A stretch of DNA of 64,000 nucleotides from contig CM022665.1 in assembly GCA_012295275.1 (NCBI GenBank), forward strand, positions 29,322,946 to 29,386,945, written 5' to 3'. Each line of letters opens with the position of its first letter. Position 1 is the stretch's first letter. Origin of the DNA: Chrysomallon squamiferum (lineage: Eukaryota; Mollusca; Gastropoda; Neomphalida; Peltospiridae). The translations under genes and the position numbers were made by a program. This document shows positions 26,679-41,406 of this stretch, one piece after another. Below the pieces are notes generated by a model, which saw only the letters and a list, made by a program, of their open reading frames with translations, was not told the DNA's origin and searched no databases.

Positions 26679-29600
26679 CATCTTTTTTTTTTTTTTGTAA
26701 ATATCTAAAGGTTTTTTAAATTTTTATTGTGACGAAAAGAACCAGATTTATTTTAATGTTTCAAATAGATCAAACTGATTGTAACTTTGAAGTCATCTTC
26801 TCTAGTTGTCAAAGTGACCTTTTCCAAAACATGTATTTTTTTCATTTATCTTTCAATTTTTATTGTTTTTAATACATGAGGAAAAAAGAAGGAAAAGTTA
26901 AGGAAGTTATGTTTTTATTTCAACATATTTTCCTTTTTACAGTTAAAAGAAGTTTTATCTGTTAATGATCTTAAAAACAAGAAATTAATATATCGTTTTA
27001 AGAAACCAAATGCACCATGGAAAACTGTGATATTTATTAATTGCTGTGATATTAAAAAAAGTAATAATAAAAATGATGAAACTGCTTTGTTACATTTTTT
27101 TTTTATATTCAGTATCTTTCACCAATTATTTGTTAAAAATTAATTTATATTTTGCCCAAATTTCTCTCTACATACACTAGAAGATTACTAAATTGTTTGG
27201 ACTTTAAGGAATACTGTCTCAGACATTTTTGTAACCAATGCTTCCAGAACATACATAAATTTGTCTCCATGCAGTGAGTCGGACATTCTTAGTGATCATT
27301 ACAATTTGCATCTATTTTATAAAATTTACCAACTAGAAGTACTTTCTGGATATATTATTTTCAAGCTTGGACATCCTGAAATATGGATTCATATCTGTTC
27401 TCACATTAAAAAAAGATTTCTATAAATGTTTCTGTTTATTGGTAAGTAATTTTAAAAATTAATAAAATTTAAATATTTGACTAAATTGCTATAATTACTT
27501 TAACAGTCAATAGCATTTAAGATGTTAAGCACTGGCATGGAAATACTTTTTAATTTTTCATAATATATAGAATATGACAGTGGTACAACTTTACATGCAG
27601 TTGTGTTTACTCTGGTTGTCAACAATTTGTTTTATTATTTCATAGAGAATTCAATGTCATTTACTAAGATAACAGACAAGATAACCATTTTGTGATAAAA
27701 TACTGAGTAACAAAAATAAAGCATGTTAATAAATTATGGATATAATTTATTATTCTTCCTTTTAGTGGATTATGCCCAAATTCAACTCCACAGTATAAAT
27801 CCTAGTACAAGTCTGCTGTACAAAATGAAATAATTCAAACAAAATAAATTGTTTGGCAATAAAAGTCAATAAAATACATATATATATATATATAGTCTAC
27901 ATTTCATTAGCAGGTTAATTATTTTACTTGAAATAAAGCTGACAAAAACAAACAATTAAAACAAAATAAGGCCTTTAGTGTGATATATAACTGGTCTAAA
28001 ATAAAGTTAAGTTCTTATTTCATTAATAGATGTACACGTGGAAAAAGCAACATGAAAACAGGGTTTTTAATTGTTTTAATATTTGGGATATTTACAACAA
28101 TGTTATAAACGATAACTAAGATTTATTTTATGGAACTATGTTATAAACATAGCAATACATACTTAATTTTCACCTACATGAGTATATACCTTACAATAAC
28201 AACAAATATTAACTGTATTAAATAAGAATATAATAGAAATTTTGTTATATGCAGATATATGTGTTACAAATATTTTGTCTGAAGTCAAAGAAAGCAATTT
28301 GATAAAAATATACTTTTAACTGAATAATTTTTAAACCAGTGAATACACTATAAAATTCTGAAATGATTATATTTACAGCAAAAGTCAATTTTTAATTCAT
28401 TTCACATGCAAATAATAAAACTGAATTATGAACTTTCTGCCTAAAAGCTTACATATGTTTATAGTTATTGCACATAAAAAAAGAATCTAATATATACATA
28501 CACACACAAATAAAGCAAATACTATGTTTGTTGTTTTAACATAATTATGATCTCATGAATCACAAAAATTTTAATATAAAACAATGATTTATGTAACAGT
28601 ATATAAATATATTTTCACAGGAGAATCTACAAAAATATATAAATATATATGTATCTGTGTATACACACAATTAAATATTTTTCTCTCCTACTCCTTTATC
28701 AGTCATTTCTAAATTCTGAAAATAATATTCTCCGAATTTTTTTTTAAAGAAATGTAAATAAACCACCACCATACAAAGTTTATGGAATGAAAAAGCTGTT
28801 ACATTCTTTAAAAAGCAGCTGATGGAGGAGTAGGGACTAATAATATTTACCAACTATTCACTTTCAGGTGTTAGTGTTTAAAGGATCATACAAGTTAGAA
28901 AATTTCATTTGGGTGTTATTCTTTTAATGATTAAGGTATCTTTTTGCACGACTATCCATTATAATGTAATATAATATTCACTGATACTTTTCTAAATTAA
29001 GTTAGTTTTAAAAGTCAAATTAACAAATGCCACCACACTGCCACTGTGAAAGGTAAATTACTAGGTTTAAAAAAATAAAATCAATACGGTTATAAATATA
29101 AAACTAATGTCTTAAAGACTTACAATCAAATTTTTGGTCTGATGAAAAAATGAAAAAATATAATGGTTAAATCTGGGACTTTAAAACTATACATTAACTA
29201 ATCTAATTAACCAAAATTCTTGTGACAATTAAAAAAAAATCATAATTTGCACCAATGAAAATCTATAATCAAATAAAATGTCTAAATATACAATACATTA
29301 ATAAAATAACACAACTAAATAAACAAATTCTTTAAAATAAATTAATTATATTGAAAACAAAGACAGAAGAAAATAATATTTTAACAAAACAAACCTATTT
29401 AAAGTAAAATAACAAATGTATGACTTCGTTCAAAACCAATAAAATTGAAATTTTTAACAAAAACAGATTTCATGAAAATAAAATGAGTGCTTGCCATCTC
29501 TGTGTCTTCATTTGTTCCTAGACTGAGCATAAAATAATTTTTGAATGAAAGCAGGTTTGAATGTCTTAGTAATATTTATGACTCACAATAACCAACAACA

Positions 29601-30029
29601 AAACCATCTTCCCACTGTTTGTGTGAACTTATTAACTTTTAATAAATTCTTTTAAAATGCCTGCAAACACACAAGAAAATTACATAACTGTTTATATATC
29701 AATATTTATTTGATCATTTACACATCTTTTATTATGAGATACAAACTGTAAAGAATATCTATCGTGTTTTATAAAAACACTGAAATTTTACAACCAAAAT
29801 TGTACTAGAATGCATAAAATTAACTACCAATGAAGTTATTATATAGCATAATTTCTTTGCCTTTGATTAAAAAAAAAAAAATGAGAAAAGAAAGCTGCTG
29901 CTTAAAAACCCCTGAATTTATTCAAGCAGCAACATACATTAGTGAGATACTGTCAGATGCACCAGGCACCAGTTAGTTGATTATGTGGTTATTATTTCAA
30001 GACACCAAAGGCACGAGTCACGTCAAGAT
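26679..30029. other. 3' regions of the convergent CCDC175-like gene and SNX6
   Basis: This 3.35-kb stretch separates the two stop codons and should hold both 3' UTRs. It has A/T runs, a TA tract near 27880-27893 and many AATAAA-like hexamers on both strands, too common to assign. No coding exon is seen. Confidence 0.5.
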
Positions 30030-33000
30030 CTAGGACTCCTCCTTTAAAGCTGTTATACAATTCTTTAGAAGTTGCACCTGGGCCTACAAAAACAAAAGTC
30101 ATACATTATTAAACACAATCAGGAATACTACTGTTAGTAATAGTGAAGTATCACCTAATTATAATAATTCAAAAGCTATTTTATTCTAATACAAATTGTT
30201 TGTGGTTTTTTTAAACTCCATTATATTTCTATTTTCATTATTATATGTGAGTAATTCCATTACACTTTTCATTTCACTGAATATATCATTATAATTTTCA
30301 CATGAAACAGACATTATAATTACTTTTTCCAAACACAGTGATTCTTTTTACAAGCTAGTCATTCAGAATTTGTGCAAAAATCAACCAAAAGAAAAGTTTA
30401 AAAAAATGAAACTTTTTTATATATTTGTAGATAAATGACACTAATTTCCAAATTAAGTATGAAGGTTGTCTTTAAATTACCACCTAAAATATTTTAAATA
30501 CTCTGAAGTAAATGGTGAAAAAATATAACTTTGTCAGCTATCATTTTCTTCAATAATAGTAGTGAATATAAACAACAACAAAATTTACCTTTGCATGTTT
30601 TAACTGTAACTCTGCCAAATCAACCAAATTTTTACGGAAATATGCTATTCTTCTTGTTTTAAATTCCGTCAGTTCTGTTAAAAATAAAAGTTAATATTTT
30701 CCATGTAAATCAATAGATGCATCATAAAAACATAACTTAAAAAAGAAGCCACAGGATTAGGATCTAATACGTACTGCATAAATAAATGTTCCATATAACA
30801 AGAATAAACACTAATATTATACAATAGTACATTTTATTTGCTTTTTTCATTTATTTTATATTTTTAACATGTAGATGTTTCTTAAGTTTTTACTCTTGGT
30901 GATATGCTGTCTTTCATCTATCTCACCAATAATGTTACATCCATTTCTAATACATTATTGAAAAATATGAAATAAGGTGGAGATCTCTAAGAAAATAAAT
31001 ACAACAATAAGAAAAACACTAATGATTTTTGTATAAATCCTAAAATTAAATATATTAAATTAGGGCAATATTTGTTTTCTAAGTGAATAAAATTAAAATA
31101 TCCAATGTACTTTTGAAGTAGGTTCAGAGGAGTGTGTGTGTGCGCACAAAAAAAGGATGATATACATTTATATTACTTATATTTTTTTTATCATAGTTAA
31201 TAAAATGTTCTAAAGTAATCTTTTTTTTCTTCCAACTGTACTGAAAAGAAGTGTCAGAAACAAGTGCATTCATTATATTATGACCATATTCATGTAATTG
31301 TTTTTTTCACCATGTGTGCATGCCAAAAATACCTTTTTTTGCAGTTTCTGAAATCTTATCAAACTTTTTACATGAAATCTCTTGAGTTTTTTCAGCTTGC
31401 TGAACATCTTTGTTTTTTGTTCTGGCTTTCTCAAGAGCTTTGTTTGCATTTTCATAATCAGCAAGAGCACGTGTTCTGCGATAAAGCAAGTCTTTTGCTG
31501 CTGCTGAATCTCGCATGTAGTATCTTAATGTATCACTCAACTTCAAGTCTTCATCTGAAGCCACTCTGCCTTCCAGTTTCTAACAAAATGTCAAAAATAA
31601 AAATGAAATAAATATTTGCTAAAATTAAAAAATTGACATGTTTTATAAATGGGGCTAAAGCAATTTAATAAAGGTAATATTTCTAATAGTTTTGGTCAGG
31701 TTTTAATAAAACTGTATGCTACTTACTCTGGCTTTTTCCAGTGCTTCTGCTACTTTAGTAAACACTCTGAAAATTAAAATAAATGAGGCCTTTATATCAA
31801 CCTTTATTTGAAATTAATTCCTCAAAATACCTGTCGTTTTATCTGTACAATATTGAAGATTTACAATTTTTCAACTGAATAAAAACACTGAGTTATTTAG
31901 AATGATACATCTATGTTTAATGAAAAAACAAAATGCAGTAAGTATGTAAATGAATGAATGATTAACAATCAATATAAACCTAATGTAGAGCACTGTTTCA
32001 ATAACTAAAATATAAAATTTGAAATAAAAATCTGGTATTTTAAATAATTTCCATAGGAATTCATTCAGAAAGAAAACTAGTATTACTTACTTATCTAACT
32101 CTGTATTTTCAATTGTTGCTAGCTGCACTAACCCTGATGAAATCTGGATATATGTATCTGCCACATCTGAAATAATAAAAACAATTATTATTTTACCTGA
32201 ATCTGTGAAACAAAAATACATTATGATTTGTTTTCTTGTTAAAAATATACAAATAATTTTTTTTTTTTTAAATAAACTAACAACTTTATATGTAAATGAA
32301 AGTTCAACCTTTTAATTACCATATGTAATCTTTTTGCTGCTATTCCTGTTTTTAAATTACAATAAAATACAATTTAAAAATATCTTTTGTAGCATCTTGT
32401 TGCAAATTCCAAAACAGCGTAGAAATAAATAGAAAAATTCTGAAATTCTTAATAACGAATTTGTAAATCGTTAATTATTCAAATAATACAGACAACTCAC
32501 TTTTACGGTTCTTTGTCATTCTGTCTCCTTTAGCTGTTGCATCTCGAATTTTAACATGATAATCTATAAGGAAAACCTTTTCAGACTCAAAAAATTCATC
32601 AACATCCTGAAATGTCAAAAAAATAAATTAATCTTTTTCCATTTTTTAATTAAATATTTGAAATGCAAGTTGGGAGCAAAACTTCAAATAGGTTAGAAAT
32701 ATTGATCCATCTGCCTGTGTGTATGTGCATGTTTATATAATAATTTATTCACTGATATACTGATCACAGAATATTCAAACCAACTCGGAGACAAACTTTC
32801 TTAAAATATATTCAGAAAAGAACAAATTTAATCATTTATTTGAATCATTATAGTAAAGCAAAATTTCATACCTTTTGTGTTGACAATAAAGCTTCATCTG
32901 CAGTTTTGGTGATGCTCTTGAAGAAACCACCTAGCTTCTCCTTTTTGTTCTTTCCTCGAACGGATAACTAGAAATGAAAGACAATCATTTTTTAAAATAT

Positions 33001-36000
33001 TAACCATTGTTTTATGGGATTTTTGAAATATGAATATATCAAATTTTAAAGTAATTGTTCTTTTCATGTTTAAAATCTTAAATAATAAATCTGCAGAATA
33101 GAACAATAGGATAGCAGAAACCACTTTTAGTAAAAAGGTTAAATTTTAAATATTTCTCTATTATTATACTTAATCTATTACTGTGAAAAAAAATCAAAAC
33201 AAAATCATGATAAGATCCTTTCTGTGTAGAGTATTCTGAAAACACATACATCGCCTTCAAATTCCAAAAATACTTCAAAGTTGACATCAACACGCAATGC
33301 TGGATGAGCTGCCAGTCGCTGAAGAAATACTTCATGCATAGCTACAGTTTTCTTAAAAGTGGCCAGATATTCTCTACAAGTGTAAATAAAATTATATAAT
33401 TGTAATACATAAAAAGATATCAATGAAATTGTTTAATTGCTTATTTATAGATGATACAGAGAAAATATAGAATGTGTTTTTATTATTACTCCAACAGATA
33501 CATTTCTTGGAAATTTTGATAGACACACCCAAAACCCTTCTATAACATAGGTTTTTTCTACTAATTTCACTTGTACAATACAATTTTACAAACAAATATC
33601 AAATATTTTAACTGAACTGTACAGTGGAAAAACAACGTCAAAATTCTGCATTTTAACATTACTAACCAGTCCACAAATATATACATACATAATATTTACA
33701 TTTAAAAAAAATATATTAATAGACAAAAATTATGTACGCTTCAAGTTCCTGCTTCATCTTGACAAACTCCTCACGAGTCATGGTCCCTTCACCTTCCCCA
33801 AGTCGCTGCAGCTTTTCTCGAGATGCATCAAAATCTGGCCTTGGTGGAGTTGGTGGAATCTAGCAAAAACACATATTTATACTTAATGCATACAAGCTAG
33901 TGCATTTCATCCATCTTTCTCCATGTTTTACGTGTGTATGTGGGTATGTGTGCATGAGAACACATTTGTGTTTGTGTTTGTGTTTTTAAGTATGTATATC
34001 AAACTATTTTTTTTTTTTTTTAGGAACAAGCTCAGTTAGAATTCATCATAAATAAACAATATTAAAATCACTGTTATTAGAATGTAAAGTAAATACTTCT
34101 TACAATGATGCCTGCATATTCTTCATTTTCCACATAACGATCATGAAGCCAAATAAATTCCTCATGCTGACGAACAACAGAAAATTCTGGTTTTCTGAAC
34201 TGCTGAAGAGTTGTCTAATTAAAAGGAAAAAAAACATTCTATCAGAGAACTGCAATAGGGCTTTTTCTGTTTATTAAGATTAATTTCATAAGATAATGGT
34301 GTCTTACTTTACACTGATTATTTTAATGAAGAATTAGAAAAGAAAAGATGAAGCATTACCTTTGTGTGAACAGTGAACTTCACCTTGTCTCTCTCACTGA
34401 GTGCATCAGAAATATCAACTATCAAGGAGGTGTCAGTCAAGTCAACAGTGTCAGATCTCTGCTATTGACAAAATTTAAAATTATCAATATTAATGCCAAA
34501 GCAACAACAAAACCACTGATTATACATTACAAATATTGTTCTCAATCTATTTTCTATTTATATAAATTGAAACGATTCAAGCAGCAGCTTGGAATAAATG
34601 AATAAATGGCAATATTTGTATCTACCAACATAAAAAATCAAAAACATTACATTTTTTATGGACTTTTTTTGTGTTTTTTTTTAAAAAATGGGTTTCTCTT
34701 TTTGACCTCTGAACCACTAGGAAATGTTCATACTTTTTATATTTTTATTTAATGAATGAAAAATTGTAGTTTTAATATAATAATTTTCTGTGGACTTTTG
34801 ACTTGATATTGAATTAGCATTTCCATTTTGTTCATTTTAACTCATTTCACCAATTATTTTTTACAGAATGTTCAAGGAAGTAATGATTATATTCATTACT
34901 ACGATAATAAATTTACAATTTACATAGATAGGCCTACATACATGTAAATCTGAATTATTATGGGGGATTTTTATGCTTTTTATTTACTTAAAATCTTCAC
35001 ATTTTCCTCTACATTCGTAAAAAGGGTTTAGTATATTCCTATGATTACTTTTTCTTGCTACAATGTTAAGATTTATAAATATTACATTCTGATTATAAAG
35101 GTTCATAGTTAAAATTATTTTATATATAAAATATTCTGACAGCTGATGCCTATAAATTTAATGACTTTTCAGGATTGCAATAGCAACAGTGGACTAATTA
35201 TCTATCATTACTATTAGTGTTTTACTAAAAGAGGCCCTAATGTCAGGCTGCATTCATCTGAAAAATGTTGTGACTGACATTTTTTGGCTTGCATGTCAGT
35301 CACTATCTTTGCATTGTATTACTGACTATAGTTTTAGAAATGGATAAAGTGAACACTACTGTGACATAGGTTACACTTGTCAAGGATATCATATCAGTTT
35401 TGTTTTCATTAGAACAGAATTTTCTAACAACAACCAGATGATCTAACTACAAATATGATTTAAAAATTTCTGACACTATCTTTACTTAAGGATTTGTTTT
35501 CAGGCATGTAAAATTTGGTATCATTTGGTTAACAAGAACATGCCTTTTCAACACAGAATTATAGCAGACACAAAATTGTACTTTTTGCTATTAGGGCCTA
35601 CCCAAGTCCCACAAGTTACTTGAGCATTCAAGTTGATCTGTTTTTACATTTTCCAGAATAAAACCTTTCTCATGACTTAATATCATCTAAATCTATCAAG
35701 CACAAAATGTTTTCTAGCTTCCTGAAAGAACATCTGATGTTAGGCAAAATTACTTTAGTTTTACAGGATGTTTAATTTTTTTCTACTTCTGAGGATTAAA
35801 TTTAGCATATGTATTGTGGCCAGATGCATACTTGCCCAGATCCTTACTTTTTTTCTCTTTTTTTTGGTCAATCCATGCTATCTTTGGATTATTTTTATTC
35901 TGTTAGCTTTCATTCTGAGAAAGTTACAGTTACTTAATTGCCAGTTTACCAGACAATAGTCATACATTTGTGTTAAAAAAAATACATGATTTATTTATTA

Positions 36001-37321
36001 AATAAAAATTATACTTTTGCAACAATTAACCAAATATATACATCTTGGTACCATTTTCAAGGTCTTTTTTTCAGTTCTCTCCAATGACACAAGTAAAAAA
36101 TAAAATCAGACTAACTTCATCTTTTTTCTAATATACCTATACTATACATCTACTAGATCTATAGTAATAATATAACAAAATAATATTTTTCTCCATTACC
36201 CAATTTCACAATGTCCAAGCTAGCACTTGGATCCAGCTGATGTGCATCACCTCCATAGCACAGAGTATTGTTCTCCATTTTTAATTTCCAGAATAAACAC
36301 TTTTTTAGTGACTTAGTACACACATTTCTTTTATTTTTCCTTTTGCCATTACAGAAGTATTTTTAATTTTTCTTTTTTCTAACGAAAAATACCTAAAATC
36401 ATTCAGGCCAAAATAAAAAAAGTATCTTTCACATCCAAAACTATGTTTTCCCGGTAGATCAGGTTTTTAACATTATTATTATTACAGCAACAGTTTTTCG
36501 AGCTTAACCAAAAATCATCTGATCTGGTGGTATGGTTCATAAAGCATTATCGGTTTAAGTGAAGTCACATATCAATGTTTATTTTTATTTTATTTCAGTA
36601 GATAAAAAATTTATAATTATATCTGTACATAATTATTAATTAACTAATTACCTTTACTCTTGATACAATAGCTCTGAACAGACCAAAACTGCGGAAATTT
36701 TCAGAACATAAAACTACAATTCCTCGACTGTTTTCAAGGTACCATCAAGTATATGGTATCATTTTACTGTTTTTTTCCATCCTCTTTCCAGTGATGCAAC
36801 AATAATTTAAATTTTTGGACTCTTATTATTTATTATTTTATTTATTTCCCTTCTTTTTTTTTTTTTTTTTTTTTTTTGACACATACCTAGTATTACTATT
36901 AGTAGAAAGCAAATGTCAGAACATGACAAGGACCATTTGGAAGGCTTCAGATCTCCATTGCTTTCGCTTTAAAAAGATGTTAAATGGTATAATTAAAACT
37001 GAAACTAATAAAATGTATGTAAAAGGAAGTGATTAATGAACAATTAAAAATTAACTTGTGGGTTTTTTTCTGCACCATCGAAAACCTATCCCACCATGGT
37101 ATAACACCGATCTGTAAAATTAAAGGACAAATCAGAATACATTACCTTACCACCTGTTTCCTCGGCTAGGAGGTCAGGGCTGTCATCAATTCCATCCTTA
37201 AAAGAGAAAAAGAATGCATTAAGTAAATTTAAATTATGTTATGGAATCAAAATAATGCACACCAGAAAAACAGACGACGCACACCCACCATCATGGCTGC
37301 AATATTATCACGTGATTTCAT
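30030..37321 (-). CDS. SNX6: Sorting nexin-6 (PX-BAR, SNX5/6/32 family)
   Basis: SNX6 pairs through its BAR domain with SNX1/2-type nexins in the ESCPE-1/retromer-linked coat. That coat tubulates endosomes and returns cargo such as the mannose-6-phosphate receptor to the Golgi or plasma membrane. Exons in minus order: 37289-37321, 37146-37196, 34360-34461, 34104-34214, 33738-33859, 33250-33373, 32872-32967, 32501-32606, 32091-32166, 31727-31766, 31333-31579, 30589-30674 and 30030-30083. All phases join, giving 415 residues (human SNX6: 406). The acidic N-terminus [11 protein letters not shown] matches human LDDGPDFLSEE. The PX domain (about residues 30-180) has [20 protein letters not shown] and [15 protein letters not shown]. 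The BAR region begins after [18 protein letters not shown] and carries [13 protein letters not shown] and KDLLYRR. The C-terminus [17 protein letters not shown] matches SNX6 (LELKHAKGNLQLLQNC) better than SNX5. The first coding exon is only 33 bases. Confidence 0.95.
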
Positions 37322-37418
37322 TTTACAAGTAAAGCTATGTAACAATCGTTATTTTCGAAATGTCGTTCAAAACTGAAAATTAATAACACAAATAAAATAA
37401 ATGTAATATGTGGGCAGG

Positions 37419-37975
37419 AATAATTATAATTATATATACATATAAAATAACCAATTTTTAGAATTATATAACTGCGTTTGAACAAATTTCTGTTAAAAGA
37501 TAAACAAACAGATAAACAAAAATACCAATAAAAAATGTATATTTAAGTCCATAGATCTATCAACTGATCAGTTAATCTATTTAATAATTAAGGCTAGGAA
37601 CAAAACTCAGTTTTAATAGCGATGACCTTATTTATGCTGGCCATTTAGGTATTAAAAAGAAAAAAGAAAACAAAAATGTGTGTGCTCATATTGAATAATT
37701 ATAAAAATATATATAATAACAAGAATTTTTGAATCATATAACTGCGTCGGAACCACTTTCTATTAAAAAGGATAAACAAAAGTAACAATAAAAATGTATA
37801 TTAAGTTCACAGATCTATAATTTAACCAGTTAATCTCTTTAATAATTAAGGCTAGGAACACAACTCAGTTTTAATAGCGATGACTTCATTTATTCTGTAA
37901 CAGTTAGTTAGGTATTAAAAAGAAAACGAATACAAAAAAAAAAAAAAAAAAAATAAAAACGTGTGTGCATATGTC
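37419..37975. repeat. Diverged tandem duplication (two ~275-bp units)
   Basis: Unit 1 (about 37419-37690) and unit 2 (about 37692-37975) share blocks in the same order. These are ATATAACTGCGT, AGATAAACAAA, AATAATTAAGGCTAGGAACA, CTCAGTTTTAATAGCGATGA, AGGTATTAAAAAGAAAA and GTGTGTGC. Small indels separate the copies, and unit 2 carries an extra poly-A near its end. It lies upstream of the SNX6 start; no coding content was found. Confidence 0.85.
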
Positions 37976-38036
37976 CTTTTAAACCAGAAAGAGGCAGCGA
38001 GGTTATGGTAAAACGGACTTATTTGCATTTGGCATT

Positions 38037-38038
<2 letters not shown>

Positions 38039-38067
<29 letters not shown>

Positions 38068-38116
38068 CTTCTTCTTCTTCTTCTTCTTCTTCTTATTATT
38101 ATTATTATTATTTTCA
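38039..38116. repeat. Compound T / CTT / ATT low-complexity tract
   Basis: A T-run of nearly 30 bases passes into (CTT)n and then (ATT)n. A similar ATT plus T-run block lies at about 38450-38504. Confidence 0.85.
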
Positions 38117-38447
38117 TGATAATGTGAAATTCCTCAAACTTGGAAAACAAAGTAAATTTGATAACAATTGGACCACAAAGCATTTTTTTTTTTTTTTTTG
38201 TTTTTGTCTCACCATCTCTGTATCCGACACAGGCTGTAAGGAAAATTATAATATATGTGTGAAAAGTTAAGTTTATCGAACTCCTTGTTTAAAATGAATA
38301 AATGTCAATAAATAAATAAATAAATAATAACAATTAGCCAGTCATTCTCATTATTTTGTTTTAAATTTATTTTTAATCTATTTTTATTTTACTTTCATTT
38401 TTATGTTTATTTATTTATTTGATTTTTGATTTCTAATCTTTTTAAAC

Positions 38448-38479
<32 letters not shown>

Positions 38480-38504
38480 TTTATTTTTTTTTTTTTTTTT
38501 TTTT

Positions 38505-39595
38505 GCTATTGGATTCCAAGGACAGCTGACAGATAAGGCTACAATACGAGCACACTGACAGGAATCGCCTTCTCACATTTTTCATCCTGTGGTCCATTCA
38601 GAAATGTATGTGCCATCTAGAAGGCCATAACAGCCCCGACGAGACTGTAAACATTAGAAGATAAATTTTAAAATAGTGAGTAACATTTAAAGCTAATAGA
38701 TGATTTTTGTGTAATCTGTATAAAAACAACATAACGCCATAGAAAATTTACCAACACTTTATTCATATCTAACATGTAAACAGATTCGAGGTGAGTACAA
38801 GGTTTTTCATTATGATGTTAAAATCAGTTATTTGTGGGGTTTTGGATTATATCACACGTCTTTAGTTAAATCGTTTCAAAGAAATTTGTTACATAATATT
38901 TATATTTCGTATAGATTTGTAAGGTTTCAGTTTGAAAATATAAAATATACTAATATATATGTGAGGTGTGTATATAAACACACATACACAAACATTCATT
39001 CATACATTATGTATATATATAATGCTTTTTTTCTTTTTGCTTCTTATATATGTATCTGATTCATGAACGCTGTAACTCATTAAAATGCTGTTCCTATTTT
39101 ATTTCCAGCTGTGTCCATTAGGTCAGATATAAATACATTTCGACGTGTTTTGAAACTGTCTACAATTAACTGTGTTAAAGTCATTGTCATTGTTACTTCA
39201 AATAATATTTATTACAAAAAGCAGTGACAGTAAATAATATATAGCTCACTAAAAGTTGGTTAATACAAAGTGTGAAAATATTTGATTATTCATTTAACAT
39301 CTATAATTAATTACACAATGCAATTCTATGTACAATACTAAGTTACAGTTACAAAATATTTATAATTTTAAACGACAATAAAGGACAGTGTCAAAAAAAA
39401 AAAAAAAAAAAAGTATATATATATATAAAAAGCAGGTGTCAGTAGAATAAAATATAAAACTGCAACAACGTAAATATTGTATACAGTTTAATGCGCATAT
39501 ATTTAAAAGTATAAATGTAGCAAAGATAACATGTACATAAATAAATTTTCAAAAACAGAACGAACAAAACAAAGAATAATGACAACTATAATGTT

Positions 39596-39598
<3 letters not shown>
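38505..39598. other. Gene-free stretch between SNX6 and the four-helix gene
   Basis: About 38510-38650 is visibly less AT-rich than its surroundings and could be a repeat fragment or a non-coding exon. Neither strand gives an open frame with recognisable protein similarity. The rest is AT-rich with a poly-A near 39393-39412. Confidence 0.4.

Positions 39599-39661
<63 letters not shown>
39599..39661. repeat. (AG)n microsatellite
   Basis: About 31 uninterrupted AG dinucleotides. The Arg-Glu open frame over it is an artefact. Confidence 0.95.
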
Positions 39662-39666
<5 letters not shown>

Positions 39667-40989
39667 ATGTTTTGCTCCAGTACAGCAGAAATATAGTAAG
39701 TGCAAATATTTATTTATTTTTTTGTTCGTAAACCAATATAAAATATCTTATTACAAAAACAAAATGTATAAACAAACAATCTGAGATTTGTGTATAGTAA
39801 CTGGAGACACGTTTTTGAAGAACAAATAAACTAGTGTTTATAACTACAGATACAGTTACTTACTAATTTTGCTATTTATTATTTTTAACTCATCAATGAA
39901 TATTTATGTCTTGTCGAATTATCTGTGAAATTTGTTTATATTTTATGAACTATCGGCAGTACAATTATACCGTATCTTTAGATATATTTCCATCTTTCAT
40001 TCGTATAGGTAAAGATAGCATGTATTAAAACAAGTTGTCTGCCATCTGTTGTCTTCCATATGATATCAGTTATGATTATTCATATATAATTACTACTTGT
40101 ATTACGTGAAAATTATATATGAATAAGTGTTCTGCTTCTTTCTGTTTCGCTTCCATGACAGATGATCATTTGTTTATTAACTAGGTCGAAAATACTGGAT
40201 TGGTATTTGACGCAATTAAATTCTTATGACGTGTTTAATAAAACAAAGAGAATTATGATGATGTAACTAGAGAAAAAAACCCAAATAAACTATGTTGTTT
40301 ATGACATATTAGAAGGAACGCGAAAAAAAAAATAATAATAAATAAATAAATAATAATAATAATAATAATTAATTAATAAATAATTTAAAAAATAGATAAA
40401 TAAATTAATAAATAAAAACAAAATTAAATGTGCAACATTCTGTATGAATAAATGATACGAATATTAAAATGTTCCTGTTTTTAGGATAACGTACGATTGA
40501 GCAGATTATTACAAGTAATCAAATAAAGCATAAAGTAGATACAAATATAACTGTGTATATAAAGAAAGCAAAATACAATATAAACTAATAATAATAATAA
40601 AATAAAGAGCTATAAGCCAAACAACGAATACTTCAAAATCCTATTCTTCAAAAAGACAATCCGATAAACTTTCCTGTAAGATTTTCAAAACCATGCTAGG
40701 ATAATCCGTATTCAAAATTTTTCGAAAGCACATTATTTTGTTAAACATTCTAATCTGTGTAAACTTTTGACCTCTGCCACTTTCATAGTTTTATGTTTAT
40801 ATCCAGTGCTCACACACATGGACATCAGAGGCAGCTGCTGCAGGCCGTGCCATCTCTTATTACATTTTCACTGACTTTAACAATGAGATTCAATAGTTTG
40901 AAACCATATATTATTTTTTGTATTTTTTATCTCTTATTTATTTATTTCTTATTTTCTTAATTTTATTTTCATTTTATTTTATTATTTAT

Positions 40990-40990
<1 letters not shown>
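39662..40990. other. Gene-free AT-rich stretch
   Basis: No exon or RNA gene is recognisable on either strand. An AAT/AAAT low-complexity block occupies about 40325-40425, and a shorter AAT run lies near 40588-40602. Confidence 0.6.

Positions 40991-41075
<85 letters not shown>
40991..41075. repeat. Long (AG)n microsatellite
   Basis: About 42 uninterrupted AG dinucleotides lie some 330 bases past the stop codon of the minus-strand four-helix gene, in its 3' UTR or flank. In that gene's transcript the tract would read (CU)n. Confidence 0.95.
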
Positions 41076-41079
<4 letters not shown>

Positions 41080-41406
41080 ATACCCGTCGAAAATAAACAG
41101 TATAAACGTCGTATATGATAAATTAACAAAAGAAAAACCATACATTTTTGAAATTAAACAAAACAAAATAAAAATATAGACAAAAACAATTTCGGTAATA
41201 AATGACGATTTCTTTAAAAAAGGCAAGAAAATTAATATTTTTCTTACTCTATTTTTTTTTTTTTTTTTTTTTCTTTATTATTATTATTATTTGTTTTCTT
41301 CTTCTTCTCCTTCGAAAATACGGGTTAAAAAAGAAGTTCATTTTATAAAAATGAATACTCTTTAAGATTTTGTTTTGTTATGTATTTTCGAAGTTTCATC
41401 AGCCCC

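Noticed and set aside
30000-30085. Alternative reading of the last SNX6 exon (frame giving [14 protein letters not shown])
   Set aside because: Phase from the previous exon requires the other frame, which reads AQVQLLKNC and matches the SNX6 C-terminus.
31264-31611. 115-codon plus-strand frame
   Set aside because: It is the antisense shadow of SNX6 exon 11 (31333-31579).
35768-35959. Short hydrophobic plus-strand frame in SNX6 intron 2
   Set aside because: T-rich intronic DNA without similarity; no promoter or splice evidence.
38510-38650. Less AT-rich patch considered as an exon
   Set aside because: Both strands have stops in the candidate frames and no protein similarity was recognised; left as unexplained sequence.
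39531-39731. Arg-Glu repeat protein frame
   Set aside because: Translation of an (AG)n microsatellite. The same applies to the Ser-Leu frames at 40969-41226 and 42161-42415.
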